A DNA stretch of 64,000 nucleotides from JBBSNV01 sp964458605 (GTDB lineage Bacteria > Pseudomonadota > Alphaproteobacteria > Reyranellales > JAQSWP01). The DNA lies in assembly GCA_964458605.1 (NCBI GenBank), contig CAYWLS010000008.1:83418-147417 (forward strand), read 5' to 3'. Shown here piece by piece: positions 29,299 to 38,120 of this stretch. The notes under the pieces were generated by a model, which saw nothing but the letters and a program-made list of their open reading frames with translations, was not told where the DNA came from and did not search any database. The translations under genes were made by a program, and so were the position numbers. Numbering within the stretch: position 1 is the first letter of the stretch; every line of letters starts with the position of its first letter.

Positions 29299-29343
29299 AC
29301 CGTTGCGGCCCAAGCAGGATCCCTCGCTGCACGCGGGATGACG
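29261..29343. repeat. intergenic inverted repeat of a dispersed type, overlapping the end of the DUF815 gene
   Basis: GCAGCGAAGCATCCTGC at 29269-29285 pairs with GCAGGATCCCTCGCTGC at 29314-29330 (15 of 17 positions), with 28 bases between. The flanks GAGCGCAGCGAAG and CACGCGGGATGACGG resemble the dispersed elements common in alphaproteobacterial intergenic regions that read GGGATCC...CGGGATGAC. Only one copy is in this window. It covers the last 13 codons of the DUF815 gene and could act as a transcript-end hairpin. Confidence 0.6.
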
Positions 29344-29347
29344 GATA

Positions 29348-30013
29348 TTACGCCGCCTGGCGCGCGCGATCGACGTCGGGGCTGCGATAGAGCGCCTCCG
29401 GCACCGTCCCCAGCAGCGAGGCATGCGCCTCGCCCTCGGCCAGGCCATAGAATTTCTGGAAGCTCATGATCAGCGGCCGCCACTTGTCGGGGTCGACCCG
29501 GTCGGGCTCGGCCAGAATGCTGCGCTCGATATGGACGCGCTGGATGCGCAGCTCGATCGCCACGGTGCGGCCGCGCAGATTGGCATCGTTGGCGCCGATA
29601 TGGTGCACGCCCTCGACCACCGCCTCGAGCTGCACGGGACATTCCAGCACGCGCGGCGGCGCCACGGTCAAGGAAGGTTGCGCCGTCAAGCCGGCGATGG
29701 CGAATTTGTCCTTCTCGTGCCGGTAGCCGCGCTGCTGTTTGCCCGGCGGCACCGGATCGGAGCCGGTGGTCAGTGCCAGCCGGTCGACCGCGCCGACCTG
29801 CTCGACCGAGGGCAGGTTGAGCACGCACTGGCCGGTGCGCAGCATGTTCTGCGGGGTCTTGGAGGCGGCGGCCAGGCCCAGCATGCAGCGCCAGCCCAGC
29901 CAGAAGGCCGACGACATCGGCGCCAGGTTGGCGCTGCCATCCTCGTTCAGGGTGCTGATCAGCACCACCGGGGTGCCGAAATAGAGGATCGCCGGTTCGC
30001 TCGGGACATGCAT
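29348..30013 (-). CDS. flavin reductase-like protein (FMN-binding split barrel)
   Basis: A 221-residue protein of the flavin reductase/DIM6-NTAB family, a split-barrel flavin-binding fold. YFGTPVVLISTLNEDGSANLAP at the N-terminus is the start of the fold; MSSAFWLGWRCMLGLAAASKTPQNM is the flavin-contact region. Such proteins reduce FMN or bind it for a partner monooxygenase; no partner gene is close. The start at 30013 is chosen because GGAGCGAG precedes it; the ATG at 30025 lacks a ribosome site. Slightly longer than the typical 160-200 residues. Confidence 0.85.
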   Translation of the reverse strand: MHVPSEPAILYFGTPVVLISTLNEDGSANLAPMSSAFWLGWRCMLGLAAASKTPQNMLRTGQCVLNLPSVEQVGAVDRLALTTGSDPVPPGKQQRGYRHEKDKFAIAGLTAQPSLTVAPPRVLECPVQLEAVVEGVHHIGANDANLRGRTVAIELRIQRVHIERSILAEPDRVDPDKWRPLIMSFQKFYGLAEGEAHASLLGTVPEALYRSPDVDRARQAA

Positions 30014-30097
30014 CGCTCGCTCCATCTGCAGGACTGGCCCGAAGATGACGTGCGCCGCGAAAACGGTCGCTCCGAGGGTTGCGCCGAATTTCTCGCG

Positions 30098-31063
30098 CTA
30101 CGGCCCGAGCAGGCCGGTGGGATCGACCGGCTTGTTCTTCTGTCGGATCTCGAAATGCAGCTGCGGGCTGGCGACGTTGCCGGTCTGGCCAACCTTGGCG
30201 ATCACGGCACCCTTGGCCACGCGCTGGCCTTTGCTCACCAGCAACTCGTCGTTATCGGCATAGGCGGTGACGTAGCCTTCGGCGTGGCCGATCAGCACCA
30301 GCTTGCCGAAGCCTTTCACCTCGTCGCCGGCATAGAGCACGGTGCCCGATTCGGCAGCCTTGACGGGCGTGCCCCGGGCGGCGGCGATGTTGATGCCGTC
30401 GTTCTGCACGCCGCCGGGATGGCTGCCGAAGCCCAGCACGACCTGGCCGCGCAACGGCCACTCGAACTTGACCGGCCCGGCGCTGGCGACCTGCGGCGGG
30501 GCCGGCGGCGGCGTCTTGCTGCCGGGCGGCGGGGCGAGCGCGGCCGGACCGCCATGCGGCGGCGGCGAGGAAACCTGGTAGCCGTTGCTGCCCGACGTCC
30601 CGGCAGGCGGCGGCGTGGCGGGTCGCGACGGCGGCGGCGCGCTGCCCGTACCGGGCGGCGGCGCCAGCTGCTGCACCTGGACCGGTCCGGGGTTGCCTGG
30701 CGGGGCGTTGCCGCCGGGCGCATTGCGGTTGTCGTTGTAGGCGTAGCTGCCGCCACCCGAAGCGTTCGGCAGTTCCAGCCACTGGCCGGGCAGGATGCGA
30801 TAGGGCGGCTTGAGGCTGTTGCGCTCGATGATGGTCTGCGAGGGCACGTTGAAGCGGCGCGCAATGCCGTCGACCGTGTCGCCGGTTGCCACGACATAGA
30901 TGGTGGGCTGGTTGGGATCGCCCGAGCCCGGCAGTTCGACCGTGCCGGGCCGGTTGCTGTAGACGGCGCTGTCGTACAGCCTGCATCCGCTCAACAGGCC
31001 AAGCGCAACCAGCGCGACGAGAGTGAGACGCGCCGTCGCCGGACGGCTCCATCGATTCGACAT
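30098..31063 (-). CDS. LysM and M23-domain lipoprotein, NlpD-like
   Basis: A 321-residue lipoprotein. The signal peptide ends in the lipobox LLSGC, with Cys27 as the lipidated residue. A LysM domain for peptidoglycan binding follows (IYVVATGDTVDGIARRFNVP near 55), then a long Pro/Gly/Ala linker, then an M23 domain (about 200-321) ending in LHFEIRQKNKPVDP. The metal-site His of active LytM enzymes is not in its usual position (QNDGINIAAARGTPV), as in NlpD and EnvC, which activate amidases instead of cutting peptidoglycan. A role in daughter-cell separation is likely. It lies downstream of surE and pcm, an order also seen in other Proteobacteria. Confidence 0.9.
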   Translation of the reverse strand: MSNRWSRPATARLTLVALVALGLLSGCRLYDSAVYSNRPGTVELPGSGDPNQPTIYVVATGDTVDGIARRFNVPSQTIIERNSLKPPYRILPGQWLELPNASGGGSYAYNDNRNAPGGNAPPGNPGPVQVQQLAPPPGTGSAPPPSRPATPPPAGTSGSNGYQVSSPPPHGGPAALAPPPGSKTPPPAPPQVASAGPVKFEWPLRGQVVLGFGSHPGGVQNDGINIAAARGTPVKAAESGTVLYAGDEVKGFGKLVLIGHAEGYVTAYADNDELLVSKGQRVAKGAVIAKVGQTGNVASPQLHFEIRQKNKPVDPTGLLGP

Positions 31064-31170
31064 GGCAAGATTCTACCGCAGATCGGCGGGCCTGTGAATC
31101 CCCGGCCCCGCACAAGATTGGAAACGCCTCGCGGCAAAATTGTGGCGCGCGCCGGCAGCGGCGCCCGCGG

Positions 31171-31821
31171 TCAGAAATCCTGCGCGTTGGGCAGGGCGCC
31201 GGGCACCAGCGGCACGAAGCGGACGGGCAGGATCTGCTCGCGCTTCAGCCCTTCCTCGGTCTTGACGATGCGCTCGATATTCTGGTGCAGCGGATCGGGA
31301 CCGATCGGCAGCACCATGATGCCGCCCGGCGCGAGCTGGTCGAGCAGCGCCGTCGGCACGTCGCGGCTGGCCGCGGTGACCAGGATGCGGTCGAACGGCG
31401 CCTGCTCCTTCCAGCCCTTGGTGCCGTCGGCGACGCGGAACACCACGTTGGAGCAGCGCAACCGATGCAGCCGCGTCTCGGCTTCCTCGGCCAGCGGCTG
31501 GTAGCGCTCGATGGTATAGAGCCGCCGGCACAGCCGCGACAGCACGGCGGCCTGGTAGCCCGAGCCGGTGCCGACCTCCAGCACTTTCATCTTTTCCTGC
31601 ACGTCCAGCGCCTGGCTCATCATCGCCACCACGTAGGGCTGGCTGATGGTCTGGCCATGGCCGATCGGCAGCGCCAGGTTCTCGTAGGCCTGGTCGCGGA
31701 AGGTCGGCAGCATGAATTCTTCGCGCGGAATGCGCTCGATCGCCGCCAGCACGCGGGTGTCGGTAATGCCGGCGCGGCGCAGCTCCATGATCAGGCGGAT
31801 CTTGCTGGCCTGGTTGCTCAT
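31171..31821 (-). CDS. pcm: protein-L-isoaspartate O-methyltransferase
   Basis: A 216-residue SAM-dependent methyltransferase that repairs isoaspartyl residues in aged proteins in the cytoplasm. Family motifs are present: GHGQTISQPYVVAMM near residue 53, the SAM motif VLEVGTGSGYQAAVLS near 80, and the C-terminal LPVRFVPLVPGA. The ATG overlaps the surE stop (ATGA), a common surE-pcm coupling. Length is normal. The NlpD-like gene follows after 107 bp. Confidence 0.96.
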   Translation of the reverse strand: MSNQASKIRLIMELRRAGITDTRVLAAIERIPREEFMLPTFRDQAYENLALPIGHGQTISQPYVVAMMSQALDVQEKMKVLEVGTGSGYQAAVLSRLCRRLYTIERYQPLAEEAETRLHRLRCSNVVFRVADGTKGWKEQAPFDRILVTAASRDVPTALLDQLAPGGIMVLPIGPDPLHQNIERIVKTEEGLKREQILPVRFVPLVPGALPNAQDF

Positions 31822-32615
31822 CGGGCGAACAGGGTGTCCAGTTTTTCCTGCATGGCGCGGTGGGTGAGATCGAGGTGCAGCGGCGTCACCGAGATGTAGC
31901 CGGCACGGATCGCCGCCAGGTCGGTGTCGCGCGCCGGCTCGGTGGTGCCGCGGGCGTAGGACAGCCAGTAGTAGGTGCCGCCGCGCGGATCGGTGCGCTC
32001 GACGATGTCGAGCTGCATGTCGATATGGGCCTGGGCCGTGACCCGCACGCCGCCCACCAGGTTGGCGGCCACGTCGGGGAAATTGACGTTGACCAGCATC
32101 TCGCGCGGCCACTCGACCTCGAGCAGCTTGCGCACGATGGCCGCGCCGTGGCTCTGCGCGGTGCGCCATTTGACCGATTCGTCGTTGAGATAGGCCTGGC
32201 TGAAGGCGATCGAGCGCACGCCCAGCAGGCAGCCTTCCATGGCGCCGGCGACGGTGCCCGAGTAGGTGATGTCGTCGGCCATGTTGGCGCCGCGATTGAC
32301 GCCCGACAGCACCAGGTCGGGCAGGCCATCGCGCAGCAGGTGGCGCATGCCGAACAGCACGCAATCGGTCGGCGTGCCCTCGAGCGCGAATTTCTGCTCG
32401 GCCACGGTGCGATAGCGGATCGGCATCGCCAGGGTCAGGGAATGGGCGGCGCCGGACTGGTTGCGCTCCGGCGCGATCACCCACACGTCGTCGGACAGCT
32501 CGCGCGCGATCGCTTCCATGCATTCGAGGCCGGGAGCGTTGATGCCGTCGTCGTTGGTGACCAGGATGCGCAAGGCGGCGGATTTGTCGGCGTCGGCGAA
32601 ACGGCCGCGACTCAT
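31818..32615 (-). CDS. surE: 5'/3'-nucleotidase SurE
   Basis: A 265-residue metal-dependent nucleoside monophosphate phosphatase linked to stationary-phase survival. The signature RILVTNDDGINAPGL starts near residue 15 with the metal-binding Asp pair, followed by VIAPERNQSG and DLVLSGVNRGAN motifs. Its start overlaps the serS stop and its stop overlaps the pcm start, so serS, surE and pcm form one coupled unit. The first dozen residues are an extension beyond the usual start, but no better ATG follows. Confidence 0.96.
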   Translation of the reverse strand: MSRGRFADADKSAALRILVTNDDGINAPGLECMEAIARELSDDVWVIAPERNQSGAAHSLTLAMPIRYRTVAEQKFALEGTPTDCVLFGMRHLLRDGLPDLVLSGVNRGANMADDITYSGTVAGAMEGCLLGVRSIAFSQAYLNDESVKWRTAQSHGAAIVRKLLEVEWPREMLVNVNFPDVAANLVGGVRVTAQAHIDMQLDIVERTDPRGGTYYWLSYARGTTEPARDTDLAAIRAGYISVTPLHLDLTHRAMQEKLDTLFAR

Positions 32616-33919
32616 TTCTGCTTTCCCTTCGGGGCTGCCGGTTCGATGCGATCGAGGCCGCCCATATACGGCTTCAGCGCATCGGGAACAAGCACCGAGC
32701 CGTCCGATTGCTGATAATTCTCCAGTACCGCGACCAGCGCGCGACCGACCGCCACGCCCGAGCCGTTGAGCGTATGGACGAACTGCGTGCCCTTCTCGCC
32801 GGCCTTGCGGAAGCGGCCGTTCATGCGCCGCGCCTGGAAGTCGCCGCAATTGGAGCACGACGAAATTTCCCGATAGGCGTTCTGGCCCGGCAGCCACACT
32901 TCCAGGTCGAAGGTCTTGCGCGCGGAGAAGCCCATGTCGCCGCTGCACAACAGCATGCGGCGATAGGGCAGGCCGAGCTTTTCCAGCACCGTCTCGGCGG
33001 CGCGCGTCATGCGCTCGTGCTCGGCGTCGGACTGGTCGGGCGCGACGATGCTGACCAGCTCGACCTTGGGGAACTGGTGCTGGCGGATCATGCCGCGCGT
33101 GTCGCGCCCGGCGGCGCCGGCTTCGGAACGGAAGCACGGCGTCCAGGCGGCGAAGCGCAGCGGCAGGCTGGCGCCGTCGACGATCTCGTCGGCCACCAGA
33201 TTGGTCAGCGACACCTCGGCGGTCGGGATCAGCCAGCGGCGCGTGGTCTCGTCGCCGGTGGTGACGAACTGGTCCTGGGCGAATTTGGGCAACTGGCCGG
33301 TGCCGTAGAGCGCACTGTCCTTGACCAGCAGCGGCGGATCGACCTCGGTATAGCCGTGCTGGCCGGTGTGCAGGTCGAGCATGAACTGCGCCAGCGCCCG
33401 CTCCAGCCGCGCCAGCGGCCCCTTCAGCACCACGAAGCGCGCGCCCGACAGCTTGGCGGCGGCGGCGAAATCCATCAGCCCCAGCCCCTCGCCCAGCGCC
33501 ACGTGATCGCGCGGCTCGAAGTCGAACTGGCGCGGCTCGCCGACCTTTTTGCGCTCGACATTGCCGTGCTCGTCGCTGCCCGGCGGCACGTCGGCGTCGG
33601 GCAGGTTGGGGATGGCCTCGAGCAACTGGCGGATCGCCTGGTCGGCCGCCGCCACCTCGGCCTCGCCCGATTTCAGCGCCGCGTCCAGCCCGGCGGCCTG
33701 CTGCAGCAGATCATCGGCCGGCTGGTTGTTGCGCTTGGCGATGCCGACCTGCCTGGACAGTAGGTTGCGCGTGGCCAGCGCCTTGTCGTTGTCGGCGATG
33801 GCGGCGCGGCGGACGCGGTCGAGTTCGATGGCGCGGGCCGAGAGCGGCTCCAGCCCGCGCCGCTTGAGGGCCGCGTCGAAGGCGTCAGGATTGTCGCGAA
33901 TCCATTTGATGTCGTGCAT
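32612..33919 (-). CDS. serS: seryl-tRNA synthetase
   Basis: A 435-residue class II aminoacyl-tRNA synthetase that charges tRNA-Ser. The N-terminal coiled-coil arm (about 27-100, starting after the MHDIKWIRDNPDAF opening) and the catalytic domain are complete. Motif 2 is FRSEAGAAGRDTRGMIRQHQ near 260 and motif 3 with the serine-site residues is REISSCSNCGDFQARR near 345. Length is typical. It is 12 bp downstream of tatC and overlaps surE. Confidence 0.97.
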   Translation of the reverse strand: MHDIKWIRDNPDAFDAALKRRGLEPLSARAIELDRVRRAAIADNDKALATRNLLSRQVGIAKRNNQPADDLLQQAAGLDAALKSGEAEVAAADQAIRQLLEAIPNLPDADVPPGSDEHGNVERKKVGEPRQFDFEPRDHVALGEGLGLMDFAAAAKLSGARFVVLKGPLARLERALAQFMLDLHTGQHGYTEVDPPLLVKDSALYGTGQLPKFAQDQFVTTGDETTRRWLIPTAEVSLTNLVADEIVDGASLPLRFAAWTPCFRSEAGAAGRDTRGMIRQHQFPKVELVSIVAPDQSDAEHERMTRAAETVLEKLGLPYRRMLLCSGDMGFSARKTFDLEVWLPGQNAYREISSCSNCGDFQARRMNGRFRKAGEKGTQFVHTLNGSGVAVGRALVAVLENYQQSDGSVLVPDALKPYMGGLDRIEPAAPKGKQK

Positions 33920-33931
33920 GGCGGAACGGGG

Positions 33932-34723
33932 TCAGGAACCGGGGGTCGATGCGCCAGGATCGTCCGCCTCGGCGGCGCTGTTCTCCTGATCGCGTTTCTT
34001 CTCGATCATGCGGCCGATCCAGATCGAGCTCTCGTAGAGCAGGATGATGGGCACGGCCAGCGAGCATTGGCTGATGACGTCGGGCGGCGTCATGATGGCG
34101 GCGGCGATGAAAGCGATGACGATGGCGTAGCGGCGCTTGGCGCGCAGCCCGTCGGTCGAGACCATGCCGATGCGCACCAGCAGGGTCAGCAGCACCGGCA
34201 GCTCGAATACCAGCCCGAAGGCGAACATCAGGTGCATGACCAGGGACAGGTATTCGCTGACCTTGGGCAGCAGCTTCATCTCGTCGGTCTGGAACGAAAG
34301 GAAGAAGCTCCAGGCGCCGGGGATTACCAGGTAATAGACCGCGGCGGCGCCGGCGTAGAACATGATCGGCGTCGAGATCAGGAACGGCAGGAAGCCGCGG
34401 CGCTCGTGGCGATAGAGGCCGGGCGCCACGAACAGCCAGATCTGGGTGGCGAAGATTGGAAAGCCAATCAGCACGGCGACGAACAGCGACAGCTTGACAT
34501 AGGTGAAGAAGGCTTCGGTCAGCGCGGTGTAGATCAGCGGCTCGTGCTGCTGGGACTGCAGCGGTGCGGCCAGGAAGCGGAAGATCGGATCGGCGAAATA
34601 GAACGCCACGCCGAACAGCACGATCAGCACCACGACCGACCACAGCATGCGCTTGCGCAGCTCGATCAGGTGATCGAGCAGCGGCATCTTCTTGTCGTCT
34701 TCGGGTCCGTCGTAGGTGCTCAA
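33932..34723 (-). CDS. tatC: Sec-independent protein translocase TatC
   Basis: A 263-residue six-span membrane protein, the twin-arginine signal receptor of the Tat pathway. The N-terminal block MPLLDHLIELRKRML near residue 13, FAPGLYRHERRG near 95 and the loop KLLPKVSEYLSLVMH near 150 are diagnostic. The start is apparently TTG at 34723, preceded by AGAGGCGG; an ATG 12 codons later would also keep the conserved block. A charged C-terminal tail is cytoplasmic. It follows tatA and tatB. Confidence 0.96.
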   Translation of the reverse strand: MSTYDGPEDDKKMPLLDHLIELRKRMLWSVVVLIVLFGVAFYFADPIFRFLAAPLQSQQHEPLIYTALTEAFFTYVKLSLFVAVLIGFPIFATQIWLFVAPGLYRHERRGFLPFLISTPIMFYAGAAAVYYLVIPGAWSFFLSFQTDEMKLLPKVSEYLSLVMHLMFAFGLVFELPVLLTLLVRIGMVSTDGLRAKRRYAIVIAFIAAAIMTPPDVISQCSLAVPIILLYESSIWIGRMIEKKRDQENSAAEADDPGASTPGS

Positions 34724-34779
34724 GTCCGCCGCCTCTGGCGCGAGAAATGGCGCGAAACGGCCGTGCGGCCGCGCAGGAT

Positions 34780-35319
34780 TTATGCGCGTCCCGGCTCGGG
34801 CACGCCAGCGTTTTTTGGTTCGGCGGCGGCGGTCGCGGGCGCCGCCGGCGCGGCTTCGGCCGGGGCGGCGGCGATGGGCGCGGGTTCGGTGCCGGGCGGC
34901 GGTGGCGGCAGGTCGGCCTCGGGCGGGCGATAGTCGCTGCCCAGCTGGGCGGCGACGTCGCCGGACGTCTCGCCGCCGGAAGCCGGGGCGGCGGCGACGC
35001 CGGTCTCGGCCGGCTTGGCATCGCCGGCCATCAGCTTGTCCGGATCGATGCCTTCGCGCAGCGACTTGTCGGGATCGATGTGATTGGCCAGGTCGTTCAG
35101 CGTCTCGGCCGTGTTGTCGCGGATGTTGCGGCGGATTTCATCGAGCTCGGTCTCGCGCACCAGATCGTCGACATGGCCCTGGAATTCGCGGGCCATGTTG
35201 CGCGCCGCCGTCACCCACTTGCCGATATTGCGCAGCACGGCAGGTAGTTCTTTGGGGCCAATGAAAATCAGAGCGACGATGGCGATCAGCGCGATCTCGC
35301 TCCAACTCATATCGAACAT
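34780..35319 (-). CDS. tatB: Sec-independent protein translocase TatB
   Basis: A 179-residue protein with one N-terminal membrane helix (about 5-22) ending in the FIGPKELP hinge motif with the Pro-containing turn typical of TatB, then an amphipathic helix (VLRNIGKWVTAARNMAREF). A long hydrophilic tail, rich in Ala and Pro, fills the second half. TatB binds TatC and the twin-arginine substrate in the inner membrane. It lies between tatA and tatC with short gaps of 41 and 56 bp. Confidence 0.95.
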   Translation of the reverse strand: MFDMSWSEIALIAIVALIFIGPKELPAVLRNIGKWVTAARNMAREFQGHVDDLVRETELDEIRRNIRDNTAETLNDLANHIDPDKSLREGIDPDKLMAGDAKPAETGVAAAPASGGETSGDVAAQLGSDYRPPEADLPPPPPGTEPAPIAAAPAEAAPAAPATAAAEPKNAGVPEPGRA

Positions 35320-35360
35320 GGATCAGGCCTCGCCGCGTGGTCCGTTCCGGCGGCGAACGG

Positions 35361-35618
35361 CTAGCCGTGGCTGGCCGTTTCCTTGGTGGTGCCCGTCGGA
35401 TTGGCGGTCGTGCCGCTGCCGATGATGCGCGGCTCGTCCGTCGCGGACGGCTGCTGGGCGGGCGACTGCTCGTCCGGCGCCATGCCCTTCTTGAAGGATT
35501 TGAGGCCCTTGCCGAAATCGCCCATCAGCTGGGAGATTTTGCCGCGACCGCCGAACAGCAACAAAATGACGGCGAGCACGATCAGCCAATGCAGAATGCT
35601 TCCACTACCGCTAAACAT
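35361..35618 (-). CDS. tatA: Sec-independent protein translocase TatA
   Basis: An 85-residue pore-forming subunit of the Tat system. A membrane helix (about 6-22, ILHWLIVLAVILLLFGG) is followed by the FGGRGKISQLMGDFGKG hinge and an amphipathic helix, the TatA layout. The hydrophilic tail is Pro/Thr-rich. The ATG at 35618 has a GGAGGACC ribosome site and gives the family length; the open frame extends 34 codons further upstream. A 249-bp gap to scpB suggests a promoter for tatABC here. Confidence 0.95.
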   Translation of the reverse strand: MFSGSGSILHWLIVLAVILLLFGGRGKISQLMGDFGKGLKSFKKGMAPDEQSPAQQPSATDEPRIIGSGTTANPTGTTKETASHG

Positions 35619-35867
35619 CTTCGGTCCTCCTGACGGTCGCTTTTGCCGCGCGGCACCGCCGGCCCTGTTTCCGGCGGATATTGTCAAACTTGACCATGAG
35701 CCGCAATCGCGGCCGGCCAAGGCACGCCCCCGGTTTCCGGATTTGTCGACGGGCTCGCAGCGGCCCGGCGCGCCCTTCTGATGTAGGGCGGCGCGCGAGA
35801 TTAATCAAAGCTTTATTCTGCGCTGTTGCGGCGCAGCACGATGGCCGCGCCACGACCTCGCGGTGGC

Positions 35868-36575
35868 CTAGCCGGCCTTTTCCTCGGGCGGTTCGGACGA
35901 TTCGCCGCTGCCCGGGGGTTCCGTGCCATCGCCCGCGCCGGGAGGTTCGGACGAATCGCCGCTGTCGAGCGGTTCCTCCGCCTCCTCGCCCTCGCCCGCT
36001 TCCAGCGGCAGGTCCGGCTCGTCGGGCCGGTAGACGCTGATATTGGCGTTGGCATCGAGCAGGCCGGCCGCCTTGAGCTCCTCGAAGCCCGGCAGATCCT
36101 CGAGCGCACCCAGCCCGAAATGCTCGAGAAAGAAGGTGGTCGAGCCCCAGGTCACCGGCATGCCCGGCGCGCGGCGGCGACCCAGCGGCTGGATCCAGCC
36201 CTGCTCGAACAGCAGATCGAGCGTGCCCTTGCTGAGGCCGACGCCGCGGATCGCCTCGATCTCGGCCCGCGTCACCGGCTGGTGATAGGCGATGATGGCA
36301 AGCGTCTCGACCGCGGCGCGCGACAGCTTGCGCGACACCTGCTTCTCGATCTGCAGCCTGTCCTTGAGATCAGGCGCGCTGCGGAAGGTCCAGCCGCCCG
36401 CCACCTTGACCAGGTTGACGCCGCGGCTGGCGTAGAGCTCGGCCAGCTGCGTCAGCAGGGCCGGAATGTCGACGCCCTCCGGCAGCCTTTCGCTGAGCGC
36501 GGCCTCGTCGAGCGTGGTCGCGCTGGCGAAGATCAGGGCTTCGAGCAGGCGCAAATTCTGGGCGTCGTCGTCCAT
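35868..36575 (-). CDS. scpB: segregation and condensation protein B
   Basis: A 235-residue kleisin-associated protein that acts with SMC and ScpA in chromosome condensation and segregation. It has two winged-helix domains (about 1-85 and 86-170) with the conserved LSRAAVETLAIIAYHQPVTR near 84 and RRRAPGMPVTWGSTTFFLEHF near 132. The C-terminal 50 residues are low-complexity with a repeated GDSSEPPG-like motif and are not part of the fold. It follows scpA by 30 bp. Confidence 0.95.
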   Translation of the reverse strand: MDDDAQNLRLLEALIFASATTLDEAALSERLPEGVDIPALLTQLAELYASRGVNLVKVAGGWTFRSAPDLKDRLQIEKQVSRKLSRAAVETLAIIAYHQPVTRAEIEAIRGVGLSKGTLDLLFEQGWIQPLGRRRAPGMPVTWGSTTFFLEHFGLGALEDLPGFEELKAAGLLDANANISVYRPDEPDLPLEAGEGEEAEEPLDSGDSSEPPGAGDGTEPPGSGESSEPPEEKAG

Positions 36576-36605
36576 CTGAATTCCAAATCTCCGACCGCGG
36601 CGCCG

Positions 36606-37415
36606 CTATTGCGACGGCGTCTCGTTGCGCGTCCGCTTGCGCAGGAAGATCGGCCCGAAAGCGCCGTTCTGCTGCAATTCCAGCGCGCCTTCCTTGACCA
36701 TGTGCAGCGAGGCCACGAAGGTGCTGGCCACCGCGGAGCGGCGCTTCATAGCGTCCTGCAGGCCGGGCGGCAAGAAGCTCAGCAGCGACTGCCAGTCGAC
36801 CGCGATGCCCAGCATGCGGCCCAGCCGCTCGGCCGCCTCCTCCACCGAGAAGAATTCCATCGGCTTGATGTGCAGCACCGGCGCGTTGCTGCGGCGATGG
36901 ATGTCGCCATAGGTCTTGAGCAGGTCGTAGAGCTTGACGTCCCAGATCGCCTTGCGCACCACCGGCACGCCCTCGGGCTCGCCGCGGCCGAACACGTCGC
37001 GGCCGAGCTGGGCGCGCGCCATCAGGCGCAGCCCGGCCTCCTGCATGGCCTCGAGCCGGCGCAGCTGCAGCGCCAGCGCCTCGGCCATCTCCTCGGCGGT
37101 AGGCTGGTCCTCGGTGGTCTCCGGCTCGGGCAGCAGCAGCCGGGATTTCAGGAACGCCAGCCAGGCCGCCATCACCAGATAGTCGGCGGCGATCTCCAGC
37201 CGCAGCTTGCGGGCGTTGGCGATGAAGGCGAGGTACTGATCGACCAGCGCCACCATCGAGATGCGCCGCAGATCGACCTTCTGCTCGCGCGCCAGAGTCA
37301 GCAGGATGTCGAGCGGACCCTCGAATCCTTCGAGATTGACGACCAGTTCGCCCTCGGCCGGCGCCACGTCGGGGGCGCCGGTATCGAAGGCTTCCGGCGA
37401 CGGGGTGTCGCTCAT
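36606..37415 (-). CDS. scpA: segregation and condensation protein A
   Basis: A 269-residue kleisin that bridges the heads of the SMC dimer. The N-terminal region VNLEGFEGPLDILLTLAREQ near 26 is the family signature, the middle is charged, and the C-terminal winged helix (about 190-260) is present. The start overlaps the M50 protease stop (ATGA). Length is normal. The order M50 protease-scpA-scpB is often seen in bacteria. Confidence 0.95.
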   Translation of the reverse strand: MSDTPSPEAFDTGAPDVAPAEGELVVNLEGFEGPLDILLTLAREQKVDLRRISMVALVDQYLAFIANARKLRLEIAADYLVMAAWLAFLKSRLLLPEPETTEDQPTAEEMAEALALQLRRLEAMQEAGLRLMARAQLGRDVFGRGEPEGVPVVRKAIWDVKLYDLLKTYGDIHRRSNAPVLHIKPMEFFSVEEAAERLGRMLGIAVDWQSLLSFLPPGLQDAMKRRSAVASTFVASLHMVKEGALELQQNGAFGPIFLRKRTRNETPSQ

Positions 37416-38116
37416 CGCAGGTCCATCCAGTGCAGGCCGGTCAGGTCCATGATCGCCGATATCACGCTGTAGGTGGGGCCGCTGACCAGCCAGCGGTTGA
37501 CCGGCAGCGCGACGCCGAACTGGCTACCAAGCATCGGCACCAGAAACAAGAACAGCAATACGGCAAATATCCCCAGGCGGTCGAGTTTGGCCAGTTGCCG
37601 GCCCAGCGAGGGCGGCAGGATCGCCACCAGGATGCGGCCGCCGTCCAGCGGCGGGATCGGCAGCAGGTTGAACACCGCCAGCATGACGTTCAGCGCCAGG
37701 GCGTGGAACAGATTCTCCCGCACCCAGAAATAGGCGTCGTCCGGCAGGAGCTGGGCCGGCCGCACCAGCAGCGCCGCCAGCAGCGCCATGGCCAGGTTGG
37801 CCAGCGGCCCGGCCAGCGCCACCAGCGCCATGTCGCGGCGCGGCTTGCGCAGGCGCATGACATTGACCGGCACCGGCTTGGCATAGCCGATCAGGAACGG
37901 CGAGTGCATCAGCAGCAGCAGGCCCGGCAGCAGGAAGGTGCCGAACGGATCGACATGGCGGAACGGATTGGCGCTGATGCGGCCGAGCTGGCGCGCCGTG
38001 GGGTCGCCCAGCCGGTCGGCGACGTAGCCATGCGCCGCCTCGTGGAAGGTGATGGCCAGGATGGCCGGGACGATCCAGGTCGAGACGGTGCGGATCAGGT
38101 CGCCGAGTTCGCCCAT
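37412..38116 (-). CDS. site-2-protease-like membrane metalloprotease (peptidase M50)
   Basis: A 234-residue membrane protein with about five membrane segments. The zinc site HEAAH is near residue 25 in the first membrane helix, and the second metal ligand Asp lies in NLLPIPPLDGGRI near 165. This is the short, PDZ-free M50 type. Substrates of the group in this position are mostly unknown. The ATG at 38116 follows the nagZ stop by 4 bases, and its own stop overlaps scpA. A longer frame starting at 38146 would overlap nagZ and is less likely. Confidence 0.92.
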   Translation of the reverse strand: MGELGDLIRTVSTWIVPAILAITFHEAAHGYVADRLGDPTARQLGRISANPFRHVDPFGTFLLPGLLLLMHSPFLIGYAKPVPVNVMRLRKPRRDMALVALAGPLANLAMALLAALLVRPAQLLPDDAYFWVRENLFHALALNVMLAVFNLLPIPPLDGGRILVAILPPSLGRQLAKLDRLGIFAVLLFLFLVPMLGSQFGVALPVNRWLVSGPTYSVISAIMDLTGLHWMDLR

Positions 38117-38120
38117 CGGA

